Positions 22,366-34,015 of a DNA stretch of 64,000 bases are shown in pieces (the first letter of the stretch is position 1; each line of letters begins with the position of its first letter). A program made the translations under genes and the position numbers. Location of the stretch: contig CM057142.1 in NCBI GenBank assembly GCA_029964075.1, forward strand, positions 635,770-699,769, in the 5' to 3' direction. The stretch is from Patiria pectinifera. Taxonomy: Eukaryota > Echinodermata > Asteroidea > Valvatida > Asterinidae. The notes under the pieces were generated by a model. The model worked only from the letters and a program-made list of their open reading frames with translations. It searched no databases and was not told where the DNA came from.

Positions 22366-22760
22366 CAGTGGCGTAGCCAGGAATTTTTCAGTGGGGCTGG
22401 AACATTTCATGGGGGGCGTCATGTAGGGGCGTCAATCGCTTCTCAAAAGTGGGGGGGGGGGGCATACCTTGATCGGAACTGATGCGAGCGCGAAGCGCGA
22501 AGTCCTTACGGCGTGGGGCCCGGAACAAAAAATGGATTCTAGATGTTCTGTGGTTATTTTCTTAGCAAAAGATAATTATTTGAACATCGTTTTCGAGGTT
22601 GGAGTCATTGAATCAGCTATCGGTATTCTGAGCTATAGGCGTGGGGTTCGGGACCCGCTTAAGGTCCCGCTTAAAAATCTCAGTGGGGGGCGACTGGGGG
22701 GCGACAAGGTTTTATGGGGGGCGGTCCCCCCATGCCCCCCCCCAGGTGGCTACGCCACTG
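22366..22760. mobile_element. Non-autonomous hAT-like element (CAGTGGCGTAGCC termini)
   Basis: Begins CAGTGGCGTAGCCAGG and ends GGTGGCTACGCCACTG. Exact 8-bp duplication TATGTACG at 22358-22365 and 22761-22768. The interior has G-rich runs and a segment (about 22505-22560, TTACGGCGTGGGG ... GATTCTAGATG) shared with the hAT-like element at 13536-13860. Confidence 0.93.
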
Positions 22761-24199
22761 TATGTACGGAGCTCTTGAAGTGCCGTCCGACTTGTTCAGA
22801 TACTGACTGATTTTATCTCAAGATGACGACATATTACAGGCAAGATGACGACATCCTGAGATAATTTGTTAGGGGATGACGACATCCTCAAAGCAGAATG
22901 GCGACATCTTGACATTATTTAATATTGCATGACGACATCCTGAAAATAGGATGACGACATCTTAAGACCATCTATTCTGGCATGATGACATACTGAGATA
23001 GTTTATCAGGGGATGACAACATCCCAAAAATAGCATGACGACATCCTGAGATAATTTATGATGGGAGGACGACATCCTGAAAACAGAATGACGACATCCT
23101 AGGATAATTTATGATGGGATGACGACATCCTGAAAATAGGATGACGACATCCTGAGATAATTTATTATGGGATGACGACATCCTGAAAATACGATGACGA
23201 CATCATGAGATAATTCATTATGGGATGATGATATCCAAAAAATAGAATGACGGCATCCTAAGATAATTTATGGTGGGATGACGACATCCTGAAAATAGAA
23301 TGACGACATCCCGAGATAATTTATTATGGGATTACGACATCCTGAAAATAGGATGACGACATCCTGAGATAATATATTAAAGGATGACAACATCCTTAAA
23401 ATAGGATGACGACATCCTGAGATAATTTATTATGGGATGACGACATCCTGAAAATAGGATGACGACATCCCGAGTTGTTTATTACGGCATGACGACATCC
23501 TGAAAGTAGAATGTTTGCACGTCCACCTGTGCGTTTTCAAGATGGCTTCAATGCACCTCGTGATAAATTATGTCATGATGTCGTCATCCTGCTTCCAGTT
23601 TAGCGTCATCCCATAACAAATTATCTTAGGATGTCGTCATCCTTTTTTTAGGATGTCGTCGTCCCCTAATAATCTATCTCAGGATGTCGTCATCCTATTT
23701 TCAGGATGTCGTCATCCCCTGATAAACTATCTCAGGATGTCGTCTTCCTCATTTTAGGATGTCGTCATCCCCTAATAATTTATCTCAGGATGTCGTCATC
23801 CTATTTTTAGGATGTCGTCGTCCCATAATAAATTATCTCGAGATGTCGTCATCCTACTTTCAGAATGTCGCCATCAGTGTTGGAGGTCTCGAGGCCGGCC
23901 TCGGCCTCGAGGCCGGCCTCGAGGCCGATTTTCATGGCCTTGGCCTCGGCCTTGGCCTCGGAGATGCAAGGCCTCGGCCTTGGCCTTGGCCTCGGAGCCT
24001 TCCGGCCTCGGCAAATCGGCCGAGGCCGGCTCGAGGCCGCCCATTTTGATGTGTTTTCTATTCTAATTAATTTTAATTTTTTACCGTATCAAACCCTCGA
24101 GATTCTGCCGCAGTGGGTTCCGTGAAACGAACGCATATACAATGTACGCACGAATGAACTGGAAGTGGTTGCATTGAACGTACTCGTGACGTACGTAGC

Positions 24200-24713
24200 C
24201 AACCTCGTATTCAGGGTGTCGAGCAGTACGCGCCCACCACTACCTGCTCTCTCACCCTGGTATTGGATCATTTGCATGTGCAAGATTTTTGCAGACGTAT
24301 GCAAATGAGGAACAGTCTGGTGCCTGGATATGCGTTACACATTAGCGTTTGTTTTTGTATGCGGTGTCTGGGGTAAAAACAGAGTCAATTCGTAGCAGCG
24401 TGAGCACGGCGTGAGTTACGAAAACACGATTTTTGAAATCAAACTGTTACGATCTTATCGAGACAACATGCAGTATCATTTTTCATATTAATATGAGCAA
24501 ATTGGAAAGGAAATTAGTATTTTTGAGAAGGCGTGGACGAATGATCGCGAAAACACGTACTGCACGTTGTGAATATATAGCACCAAGTACACGATAAAAA
24601 TCCATTACTAGCCAATTGCGGTATCCAATCAGGATACGGGAAGAAAGTTTCCTATCCAGGGTTTACTATTGGAAACGCGGTTGGAAATAAAGTAAGCACT
24701 GGGGACGAGGTTG
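24200..24713. mobile_element. MULE-like inverted-repeat element, copy 2 (CAACCTCGTCCCC family)
   Basis: Starts CAACCTCGTATTCAGGG and ends CTGGGGACGAGGTTG. Exact 9-bp target duplication GTACGTAGC at 24191-24199 and 24714-24722. The 9-bp duplication and long similar termini fit MULE-type elements. It lies inside the hAT-like element at 23875-26282 and is inverted relative to 50221-50732. Confidence 0.93.
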
Positions 24714-24724
24714 GTACGTAGCAT

Positions 24725-26095
24725 CTTCGCCTAGCCTGCGCTTCAGCTTTCCACGTGCGTGCAAACGTTATAACTGTTCCCGCGTGCCAGACTACATAAG
24801 TCTGGCACCAATCCCATCTGCGTACAATAACATGTCGTAGTAGACTAGTCTGGTTGCAGTATTGTACAACATTTTCTCGTTTCGCCTCTGTATACCCCGA
24901 CCTTTAAAAATGATTTGCGGCAAGGAGCGGCAAGCTTAATTAATTTTTTTGTATTTGCCACTGTTTCAGTAAAAGTCTTAACTTTCTGGGCACGATCGAG
25001 TGTACTAGTCCGTACCATTTTTTCATAAAGATATAATAAAAACAGTTACGATTTATCAAGTAGATTTTATTTTTACACGGTGATTTAAATGAAAGTTCCG
25101 GCTCACACGGTAATGTTTGGCGCAAATGGTCGATATGGAAAGCGCAATTTCAGAATTCGTTTTTCCATCCAAATGAATGCGAAGTTCTGAATGAATGTTT
25201 TAATAATAGGAATCAGTATTCCTCGTGGTACCAGGATACTTTTTTTGTATTTTTAGAGCCATGTTGATACTTATTATATGTATAAGCACGGTTTGAAATT
25301 GACTAATTTTGCGTGGTTACAGATATACGGCCAAAACCTCTGGACTCCCTACCTCTTGCCATGATCTTTAAATTCTTCGAAGCCATTGGATTCAAATCGG
25401 ATGATCCGAGAATTCATGGTCATTTTGATGAACTGAGTGATATCATGCACGCATGTTCCGTGTTGCCGTGTTGTTTGGAGCGGGATTGGCCATTGCCAGA
25501 CTTTGTCTGGTACCGCGGTATTAACAGTGATAATGCGTGGACACTTATCCCGTTGTGTGGAGCGGGATTGGAACTATGCTTTGCCCGTGCTTAACGGCGG
25601 GCCGTCTGGCATTGTCTGGTCGCATCGCGGTGTTTGCTCGGCGCGCGCCTGGACAGTGCGAAGGTCGGGGTGGGGGGTCGAAACTTTTTGGTTATGAGTG
25701 GTAAAAACTTGATTCAAAAATCAAGTTGTTGTTTATTTAATGGGGATTCCTATGATATTTAGCATTTTGATAGGTTTTGAAAATAAGATTTATAAAACAT
25801 GCTAAAAGTAAATAATGTAAATCTTACAGAATAAAAACTCAAAATTTGGCCATTTAAATTGTTGTATCTCCAAAGGGCAAACACCTATGAGCCTGATTCA
25901 AACGCCATTAATTTTGTTGTGTAATTTGCTCTCAGTGATACAAAACTTGAGATTTCTTACCTAAAAAAATAAAATTCGCCGGACTCCCTACAAGAGGAAA
26001 CCCATTGCAAGCTGTAAATTTGTAAGCCAGGCACTCCAAAACTCAGTGAATTCAAATAAAAAGATGTTAAAACTCTAACTTAATCTTAGCCTTGT
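24725..26095. other. Interior of the GGCCTCGG hAT-like element, unclassified
   Basis: No transposase-like frame is recognisable. Short frames near 25313-25697 contain no known motif. Confidence 0.4.
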
Positions 26096-26400
26096 TTTAG
26101 TGATTTATATTGTATTACATGTTTTGACAGCCGGCCTCGGCCTCGGCCTTGGCCTCGGAGGTGGTGGCCTCGGCCTTGGCCTTACGGTTGTGGCCTCGGC
26201 CTCGGCCTCGGCCTTGGCCTCGGAGGTTGTGGCCTCGGCCTTGGCCTCGGCCTCGGAGGTTGTGGCCTCGACTACAACACTGGTCGCCATCCCCTAATGA
26301 ATCATCTCAGGAAGTCGTCATCTTGCCTGTATTTTGTCGTCATCCTGAGATTAAATAAGTCAGTATTTGAACAAGTCGGATGGCACTTCCAGAGCTCCGT

Positions 26401-26930
26401 ATACAGCAGATTGACCCTTCGACCTTTAATTGTTGCTCCTACTATACATATGCCTGCTCAATCCCCAAGACTCTGTGTTTATGAATGGGCTACTGTTTCC
26501 CAAGTAGAACCAGTCTCTGGGATAGAGTATTAAATTATATTTATTATGTAGGTTGGGTCCAGGCTCGGAATGTGGATGAAGTAATGTCTAGTTTTGCCTT
26601 TTCAGACAATAGTGGTTCCTTTATTCCTACTTGACACTGCCAAGTTAACTGGTGCCCTTCCGGTTATATGCACTAGATTTAGGGACTATTTAAGCCTTAC
26701 TCCTTTGTCTCATTTTCACACTCATTCCTTTGCCGATCAGTCCATGTTATTTTCTCCTGAGTTATCCCTGTATTTCTTTAATTTATCCTTAATTACTCAA
26801 AGCCGTCCGTTCTTTGTGAATGTAAGTACACTTTAGAAATTCTGTTAGCCATATTCTGTACCTTTATATTATCCTTACAGCCGCAGTTATTTCAGAAGAA
26901 AAAAAAATTGCTTAGTTTGCTTTATAATTT
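26401..26930. other. Non-coding stretch
   Basis: No gene or recognised repeat; T-rich, with short uninformative frames. Confidence 0.35.
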
Positions 26931-27125
26931 GGGGCCGTATCATAATTCCGACGCCTCATAAGTCCAACATTTCGGAATTATGAGGCGTCGGATTTATGAG
27001 GCATCGGACCGTGGGATTTGGCCTCATAGCTCCGACGCCTCACACGCGTCCGACGCCTCATAATTCCGACAACGGCGATGTTTGGGACTTGTGGGGCGTC
27101 GGACTTATGAGGCATCGGAATGGGC
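26931..27125. repeat. Palindromic 16-bp repeat element (TCCGACGCCTCATAAG unit), second copy
   Basis: Left end GGGGCCGTATCATAATTCCG, followed by direct and inverted copies of the 16-bp unit with internal variants. The left end is the complement of the right end of the element at 2111-2291. The right limit is not sharp. Confidence 0.75.
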
Positions 27126-27299
27126 ATCGCGAGGGGAGGGGGAAGCCAAAAAAAAAAAAAACACGAAAGAAAAAAGAAAAAGAAAAAAAAGGGGCGCGAA
27201 GTCGTATTGCTGTTAATTTGTTATTGCTGCAAATTCACGTCATAGTGAACACAGCAATTAATGCAGCTGTACGATCGAGGCTGATTCACTCTCAATCGG

Positions 27300-30200
27300 C
27301 GGAACTCACTCGGAGGAGAAAGGAACTATCGCCAAGAACTCAAACGCCAGATTGAAGAAGACCAGAGGGCGGATGAGGATGCGTCGCCAGGACGACCAGG
27401 CATATACTGCCCGAGTAGCCACAGAGGAGGCGGCGAATGCAGCCCGAGTAGCTGCAGAATAGACGGCGAATGCAGCTCACCGACAGGCAATGAGGACATC
27501 GAGCGAGAAGCTCTGCGCTACGTGCTCATCCATTGTCAGTAGTGAAACCCAGCAAGATGGGACTGATGACAATTTGCAGGACCTCCCAACCCAGCACCAT
27601 CGTGTTCCTGGGGTACATGGTATCACAGGCCGACGTCCAGAGTTCTTCCCCAGAATTCCAGCCTACCACCGGAGTAACCACGTTCTCCACAGGCACTCCA
27701 TCTGGGACATCTCAAGTTTCCCCATAGCCGGCTACCGTGCAACCTGCATCAGTCCAACACGCTTTCACCACATTACCTACCCAACTGTACACTTCATCAC
27801 CACTATTCCCAGCTCCAGGCAGCAAGCCGAACCCCATGGTGACCGTAGTTTCCACTGTATCTCCATCTGGAGGACCAGCCGTACCCTCTCCACCTGTCTC
27901 AGCCCAGCTAGTCCCCATTGGGATGCCCCCACAGCTGTCGGCATCTGCTCTACCATTCCAAGCTGTGGATGAGCAGCCTAGTTAAGGCCATGGTGACGGT
28001 AACCTCTACATTTTCTCCATCCAAAGGATCAGCCGTGTCCTTGCCACCAACGACTGTGCAGCCTGCTTCAGCTCAGCCAGTTCCCATGACAACGCCTTCA
28101 CAACTGTTTGCACTGGCACCGCAATTCCCATATCTCGTGCACAGCCGTACCCCTTCACTCCTATTATGCCCGGTGTATGGCCGATATATGGAAATGTACA
28201 GTATCCAGGTGGACCTGCACCTCCAGCCCCACCAATGTCAAATGTTGGAGCTGCTAATTGCCTCGTCATATGGAATACCAAGGCCTACGCTGAGTACGCT
28301 CCCCACGTACCTCAGCAGTGGAAGGGAGAAAGGTTTCGCCCTTAGAGATGGATGGCACTGGACAACCTAGTCAACATCTATCCTCATTCACCGAACCATG
28401 CAAGTTCCAGGTATTGCTGGGAAAACTGAAGGGAAACATCCTCAGGTTGGCCAAATCATTCATTAACCACCCAATTCCATATACGTCTGCAATGAATGCC
28501 CTGAAAGAGAAGTATGGTCAACCAAGGCAACTAGTCAAAAGCGAGATTGCCGCCATCATGAGTATGTCCCCCGTGAAGTATGGTGATAGTGAGGCCTTTG
28601 ACAACTTTGCCCTGTCTGTGCATTCATTGGTCGGAATGCTCAAATCCTTTGAGGGAGACAATGGCTATGAGCTAAGGTGTTGTTCCCACGTTGATCGACT
28701 CATCAGCAAGTTGCCGCCCAACTACTGAGACAGCTTCGTTGAGCACTGCATCAAGAAGCACGTTCTTTAAGCAGACTCTGACAAGACATACACCCTTTCT
28801 TACCTCGCCAAATTGTTGCACACCAAGTCCTGGGCAAAGCGGATTGCAGGCCAAGCTGCAGTCACATGCAGAGGTGACCACTCAGGCGAAAAGAAGGGGA
28901 AGTTCCCACAAAAAAAAAGAGCAGCTGTGTTCATGGCGAAAGACACAAAGCACACATCTGGCAAGTCTCCACCCTCTCCTGGTTGGAAAGGTAAGGACAG
29001 ACCACGGGCCTATTGTCCCCGCTGTAACAACACCGATCCCTCCGAATGGCTGCTCGGAGTTCTAGAAGCTGATTGTGGAGCAGATTATCGAGTGAATCAG
29101 GGAGAAGACAAGATGCTAGAAACGCAGACGATCTCACAAGCCAAAGAATTGTACCCTCAAGAAACCTTGCCACACATGCAGGGAACTTCACCTGACCGTT
29201 CTTCATGAGGTCATCCAGAGTGGAGCGAGCAAGGTCTACATAGCGGGAGTGACCTCGCAAGCCATGTTCCTGGCTCGACCTTCCCGACCACACAACGTAA
29301 TGATGAAAGTGGTTAAAGTTCTACTTCATGGCCCAGGTGGAACCATCGATACCCTTGACGATGATTCGATGCAAACCATGATTCTAATGCCTGCTGTCCA
29401 ATCATTCAAGCTCTCTGTAGAGGAAGGCAACCTTCCCCTCACCACCGTCCATCATGAGCTATTTCGGTGCAGCGGCCGTTCCGTCAACCTATACGTGTCA
29501 CCAAAGGACAGCCCTAGTGTCAGATACCAAATCAATGGAACGTTTACAGCATGCAACCTTTCCTTTCCGAGTGCTCCTTCTCTATTGAAGCTCTGAAGAA
29601 ACGCGGGCCACACCTGGAGTTCCTGTACCTCCCCGCATCGACAAGGCCCGTCAATTGATCCTGATCGGTTCTGACCATGCTGATCTTCTTTCAAAACAAC
29701 CTATTCGGTTGGGTCCAGGGGACACCCCAGTAGAAGTTTGCTCCAAACTTGGCTGGGCACAGGGCCCAGCAAACGTGCTCAGGCATCAAGCAGATGAACA
29801 ACAGTACGTGTCTGACATCTCACCCTTCTCAGGGAAGCAAGTGACTCGATCCAAGCAAGACAAGGAATTAAGCTATCGAGATCCTTGAAGCTAAAACCGT
29901 CCAAGTAGCTGTTGTAGGAGTCAAGCCCTACGCTACCAATGTGGGCCCAAGATGGGACCCACTTCAAGGAAACCAAAGAATCTGTCGTACCGAACCTGAA
30001 GCGCACTGGAAGGCGACTCCAAAAGCGTCATGATTTAGCTGAAATTCACAAGGAGCTCAAGAAGTTGGTCGTCACTGGCTGTGTAACAATCATTCGTAAT
30101 TAAGGAAGAGGCCCAGAAGACGAATGAGTCCTTGTACCCCCCCCCCCATCGCATTGGTGAACACAACGGAAAGCATGCACCTGGTCTTCAACTGTTCGTA

Positions 30201-30616
30201 CGAGTATATGAAGGCAAAGTTCTCAACAACCATCTACTGTTGAGGCCAATCCAGGCCACATCTCTCCTCAGAGTTTTTCTTCAATTCCGCCAGCATGCCG
30301 TGGCCGTATCCGGTAACATCAAAGCCATATTTGACCAAGTAAGTTGGCTGCCTGAATACAGCCTCGATCTCCTTCACTTTGTGTGGCGTAATATGAAACG
30401 AGACACCGAGCCAGAAATCTTTAAGTGCGAACCATCTACAAGATACTTGCTAGTCAGTTTGACCCCATTGGCTACCTCGCCCCTTTCGCGACACGTGCCA
30501 AAGTATTGGTACAAGACCTGTGGAACGCCAAGAGAGATTGGAATGCCCCTCTGGAGGAAGGAGACATCTTTGACAAGTGGCTCACTTGGAAATTTAAAAA
30601 CATTGAAAATTTTTAA
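27300..30616 (+). pseudogene. Degenerate BEL/Pao LTR-retrotransposon gag-pol
   Basis: Ordered but frame-broken pol-type domains. A gag-like part (28318-28728: LLGKLKGNILRLAKSF, KYGQPRQLVKSEI) is followed by a possible nucleocapsid knuckle (CPRCNN, about 29020). Next come an aspartic-protease-like region (29249-29596; HGPGGT) and the BEL/Pao linker IGSDHADLL...IRLGPGDTP...LGWAQGP (29655-29800). A reverse-transcriptase piece follows (30150-30390; LNNHLL, FRQHAVAVSGNIKAIFDQV), then a downstream segment SQFDPIGYLAPFATRAKVL...LW (30440-30540). The catalytic reverse-transcriptase core and integrase are missing, with stops between parts. The 5' part (27300-28317) is probably gag but not recognisable. 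LTRs not found. Old, inactive copy. Confidence 0.88.
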
Positions 30617-30619
30617 TGG

Positions 30620-31300
30620 CCCCTGTAATACGCCTCACACCCTGAAGATTTGTTGAAGTGTTTTAAATTAATTCCAAGAGCATTCTAACCCCTTCCTATA
30701 CCTCGACAGACTCGGTTAAGTCTCGACCTTATTGTCCCTATGTACATTTTGTTTTGGCTTGTTCGATGTTTTCTCCAACAACTTCATTTAATAGCTGGCA
30801 TTTCCCCCCTTGTTATTTCAGGTATTGTGGACCACGACTGAAATTACGGCAACATATTAGTTACAGCAGCTGCTGGAGAAGCCATCACCAAAGACGAACT
30901 TGAAACGAGGACGCGCGATATCGCGATCAGCGGCCTGATCAACTTTGACGCTGGAATGTACAGCCCATCTGCTGGCGGACTTCGAGTCGCGCGCTCCGCT
31001 CCCGCAAGCCGAGCGCCGTCTGCTGCGGGTTCTGATCGCCGGAAGATTCGTTCTGTTGCTGGTGAACGGTTTTGTGCTGTACAAGGCTCATCCCGAGAAT
31101 GTGTACATTTTGAACTTGCAGGCGAGAGGGTGGAAATGCCTGGAGCTTCTCTGGAAACAAAGTCAAGATGACCTGCTGAAATTGTGGGGCAAAATAAGAC
31201 GGCTGTATGAATAACAAACTCGATGGGATCTCGGAAGCTGCGGGCCAACGAATTCGTGTTCTTGCAGGAGTCACGTGATTGTGCCATGTAATTTCTGGAA
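30620..31300. other. Stretch of unknown nature with a GC-richer patch
   Basis: Positions 30890-31215 are GC-richer than the surroundings and open in several frames. The plus-strand frame at 30945-31214 (89 codons) has no recognised domain. It could be a decayed exon or captured sequence; I make no functional call. Confidence 0.35.
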
Positions 31301-31358
31301 GTAGTATTTGAGTTTTAAAAAAATGAGAATTTTGACCCCAGTTTCAGTGACCCACTCA

Positions 31359-33715
31359 GGTAGCAAGCCCATATGGGGCCATATGGGAAGTATCTGGGCA
31401 ACCTGGGTATGGGCAAACCTCTATGTATCCCATATGGGACCCATATGGGTTATCCCATATGGGGGTCTACCTGGGCTTTCCCATATGGGTGTCATATGTG
31501 GGAAAACTGGGCAAACCCATATGGGCTAGGAAATGGGTTGACCCATATGGGTGTCATATGGGAAGAAACTGGGCAAGCCCATTCGGGCATAATATGGGCT
31601 GGCCCATATGGGTGTCATTAGGGAAAAAGCTGGGCAAGCCCATATGGGGAAAATACGGGCTGACCCATGTGGGCGTCATATGGGATAAATCTGGGTACGC
31701 TCATATGGGCAAAATACGGGCTGGCCCATATGGGTGTCATTAGGAAAAAAGCCGGGCAAGCCCATGTGGGGAAAATACGGGCTGACCCATGTGGGCGTCA
31801 TATGGGATAAACCTGGGCACGCTCATATGGGCACAATACAGGTTTGCCCATATGGGTGTGATTAGGGAAAAAGCTGTACAAGCCCATGTGGGAAAAATAC
31901 GGGCTGACCCATGTGGGCGTCATATGGGATAAACCTGGGCACGCGTCTTATGGGCAAAATATGGGCTGGCCCATATGGGTGTCATAAGGGGAAAAGCTGG
32001 GCAAGCCCATGTGGGGAAAATACGGGCTGACCCATTTGGGCGTCATATGGGATAAACCTGGGCACGCTCATTATGGGCAAAATACAGGCTGGCCGATATG
32101 GGTGTCATTGGGAAAAAACCCTGGGCAAACCCATATGGGGAAAATACGGGCTGACCCATTTGGGCGTCATATGGGATAAACCTGGGCACGCTCATAATGG
32201 GCAAAATACAGGCTGGCCCATATGGGTGTCATTGGGGAAAAACCTGGGCAAACCCATGTAGGCGGAATACTAGTACTGGCTGGCCCATGTGGGTTTCATA
32301 ATGGAAAAAAACCTGGGCAAGCACGTGTGGGCAAAATACGGGATAGCCCGTATGGGTGTCATAATACTGGGCAACTCCATGTAGGAAGAATACAGAATGA
32401 CCCATATGGGATAAATGGTAAAAACCGGGTGTGTGGGCAAAATACGGGCTGGCCCATGGGTGTCATTAGGGGAAAAGCTGGGCAAACCCATTTTCGCGGA
32501 ATACTGGCTGGCCTATAAGGGTATCACATGGGAAAACCATGGGCAGAACACCGCCTGGCCCATTACGGATGTCATGTTGGGAAAAGCGGCAATCCAATGT
32601 GGGTTGAATACGGGTGGGCTCATGTGGGTGTCACATGGGAAAAACCTGGGCAAACTTATGTGGGCAGAATATGGGCCGGCCCATATGGGTGTTACATGGG
32701 AAAAGGCTGATCTAAGTTTGAACTTCCGGTCGAGCCGGAAGTAAATGTCGAAGGATGTCATGTACAGTTCGCAAATGTTGATCTATGAATGTAGCATCGC
32801 ATTGCAAAGTATGAACACGATTGGTGATATTGTTGAACAGTTATAAGAGAAATAATTGATCATATTTCGAACATCCAGTAGTAGAGCCGGAAGTTAAGGT
32901 CAAACGAGTTTGTGCACACTGCCAAGTTGTTGTTCAGTGAATTGTCTATAGAATAAGAAAGTATTCACAAGATCGACGGTGTTAGTCAAGAGTTATAAGC
33001 TAAAGAAGTTGTTTAGAAAATGTCTTGTTGATCATTAAGAGTTGGTATGCAAAAAGTCATGAATATTTTTTACGTAACTGAGCATGCTCACTTGTGAAAC
33101 AAAGCTGTGGGCAGAGCTTGAAAATTTGCTAACTGTGATTTAGAAAATGGAAATTATTGGGCATATATATATAGGAAGTGTGCACACAAAAGATGTAATT
33201 AGAAAGGATAGAGAGGGAGGGATGATTATGGGGAATATGATTACAGGTATAGGGGATGCGATTACGGGGTATATTATGGTTGTAGATGCTATTTGGGTGA
33301 ATTAAGGGATTAATTAGGAGAAGGACAGTTGGATGGAGCATTGTGAGATGTATTAGCGAGGAATGTGACTAGGGTATGCAAGTGATTTAATGGAAATATA
33401 ATGTGATTTGGACATTATGGTGGATGAGAATGTAATAAGGTAAGATTCAGGATTAGGATTAAGATTAGGATTAATATATTTTGGACAACCCACATTTTAC
33501 CCAGATGGGCCCCACAGCTAACCCATATGGGTTATCTGGGCTGGCCCATATGGGTCCCATAAGGATCTTGGGTGCAAAATTATCTGGGGCCCATATGGGT
33601 CCGCCCATATGGGACCCATATCTTGGCCCAGATGGGACCCATTAAAGCTTCCCCATATTTTACCCAGATGTTTGCCCAGATGGGCCCCATATGCCACCCA
33701 TATGGGCTTGCTACC
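31359..33715. repeat. Foldback element with CCCATATGGG higher-order arrays
   Basis: Outer inverted repeat GGTAGCAAGCCCATATGGG at both ends. The left arm (31359-32700) holds well over a dozen exact CCCATATGGG palindromes in a higher-order unit of about 123 bases; successive GGCTGGCCCATATGGGTGTC starts are 122-126 apart. The right arm (33485-33715) is shorter and more diverged. The centre (32705-33480) is unique AT-rich DNA with a small CCGGTCGAGCCGG hairpin. Target duplication not found. Confidence 0.9.
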
Positions 33716-33717
33716 AT

Positions 33718-33800
33718 GCAATGATGACCTTTGACCGTAGCTTGGTCGTGTGACATGTTAAGGCTGGGCTGATGATACTTCGTTTGAGAAAGTTTGGTTT
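33718..33800. repeat. Partial copy of the TGACCTTTGACC repeat
   Basis: ATGATGACCTTTGACCGTAG followed by GTGTGACATG resembles the two units at 16228-16513. It starts immediately beyond the end of the CCCATATGGG foldback element. Confidence 0.55.
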
Positions 33801-34015
33801 AAATCGGTCAAAATATGTAGGAGCAATAGGTAATGTCAATGTTTGTATAACTAACTAACGGAGAGACAATGGTGATTTGTGGAGCTGCTATCCCGCAGCT
33901 AAAAATCATATCGGTCGAACGAACATTTAGTGAGCGCGTACCATCTGCTGTGGAAATTTCTGCTAATTGGCAACAAGTTTTTCATCCACGTGCATGATAT
34001 GCTAATAATTATTAA

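Larger units (their letters stand above)
23875..26282. mobile_element. hAT-like element with GGCCTCGG minisatellite arms
   Basis: Starts CAGTGTTGGAGG and ends CTACAACACTG. Exact 8-bp duplication GTCGCCAT at 23867-23874 and 26283-26290. The duplication lies inside the foldback array, proving a later insertion. Subterminal arms are GGCCTCGGCCTTGGCCTC arrays (23884-24042 and 26132-26270). The interior carries the MULE-like element at 24200-24713 and unclassified sequence; no transposase was recognised. Confidence 0.92.
22766..26400. repeat. Foldback element with GGATGACGACATCC arms, split by a nested hAT-like element
   Basis: The outer inverted repeat of about 65 bases reads GGAGCTCTTGAAGTGCC on the left (from 22768) and GGCACTTCCAGAGCTCC on the right (to 26399). 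The left arm (22825-23510) is a tandem array of about 53-bp units containing GGATGACGACATCCTGA twice. The right arm (23570-23874, continued at 26291-26345) is the same array inverted. The loop is near 23515-23565. An insertion at 23875-26282 splits the right arm. Without it the element is about 1.2 kb. It resembles foldback/TU elements. Confidence 0.9.

Noticed and set aside
22825..23870. CRISPR-like regular array
   Set aside because: The spacers are themselves repeated, the right half is the complement of the left half, and the genome is eukaryotic. It is a foldback arm structure.
27300..30616. Endogenous retrovirus
   Set aside because: Domain order and linker motifs fit BEL/Pao retrotransposons, and no envelope-like frame was seen. 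The element is broken by many stops.
30945..31214. 89-codon frame with leucine-rich composition
   Set aside because: No recognised family, open in several frames because of GC content, and sits between transposon remains. Kept only as unclassified sequence.
31308..32760. Open frames rich in PYGCHMG or PIWVS-type repeats
   Set aside because: By-products of the CCCATATGGG array; no independent coding evidence.
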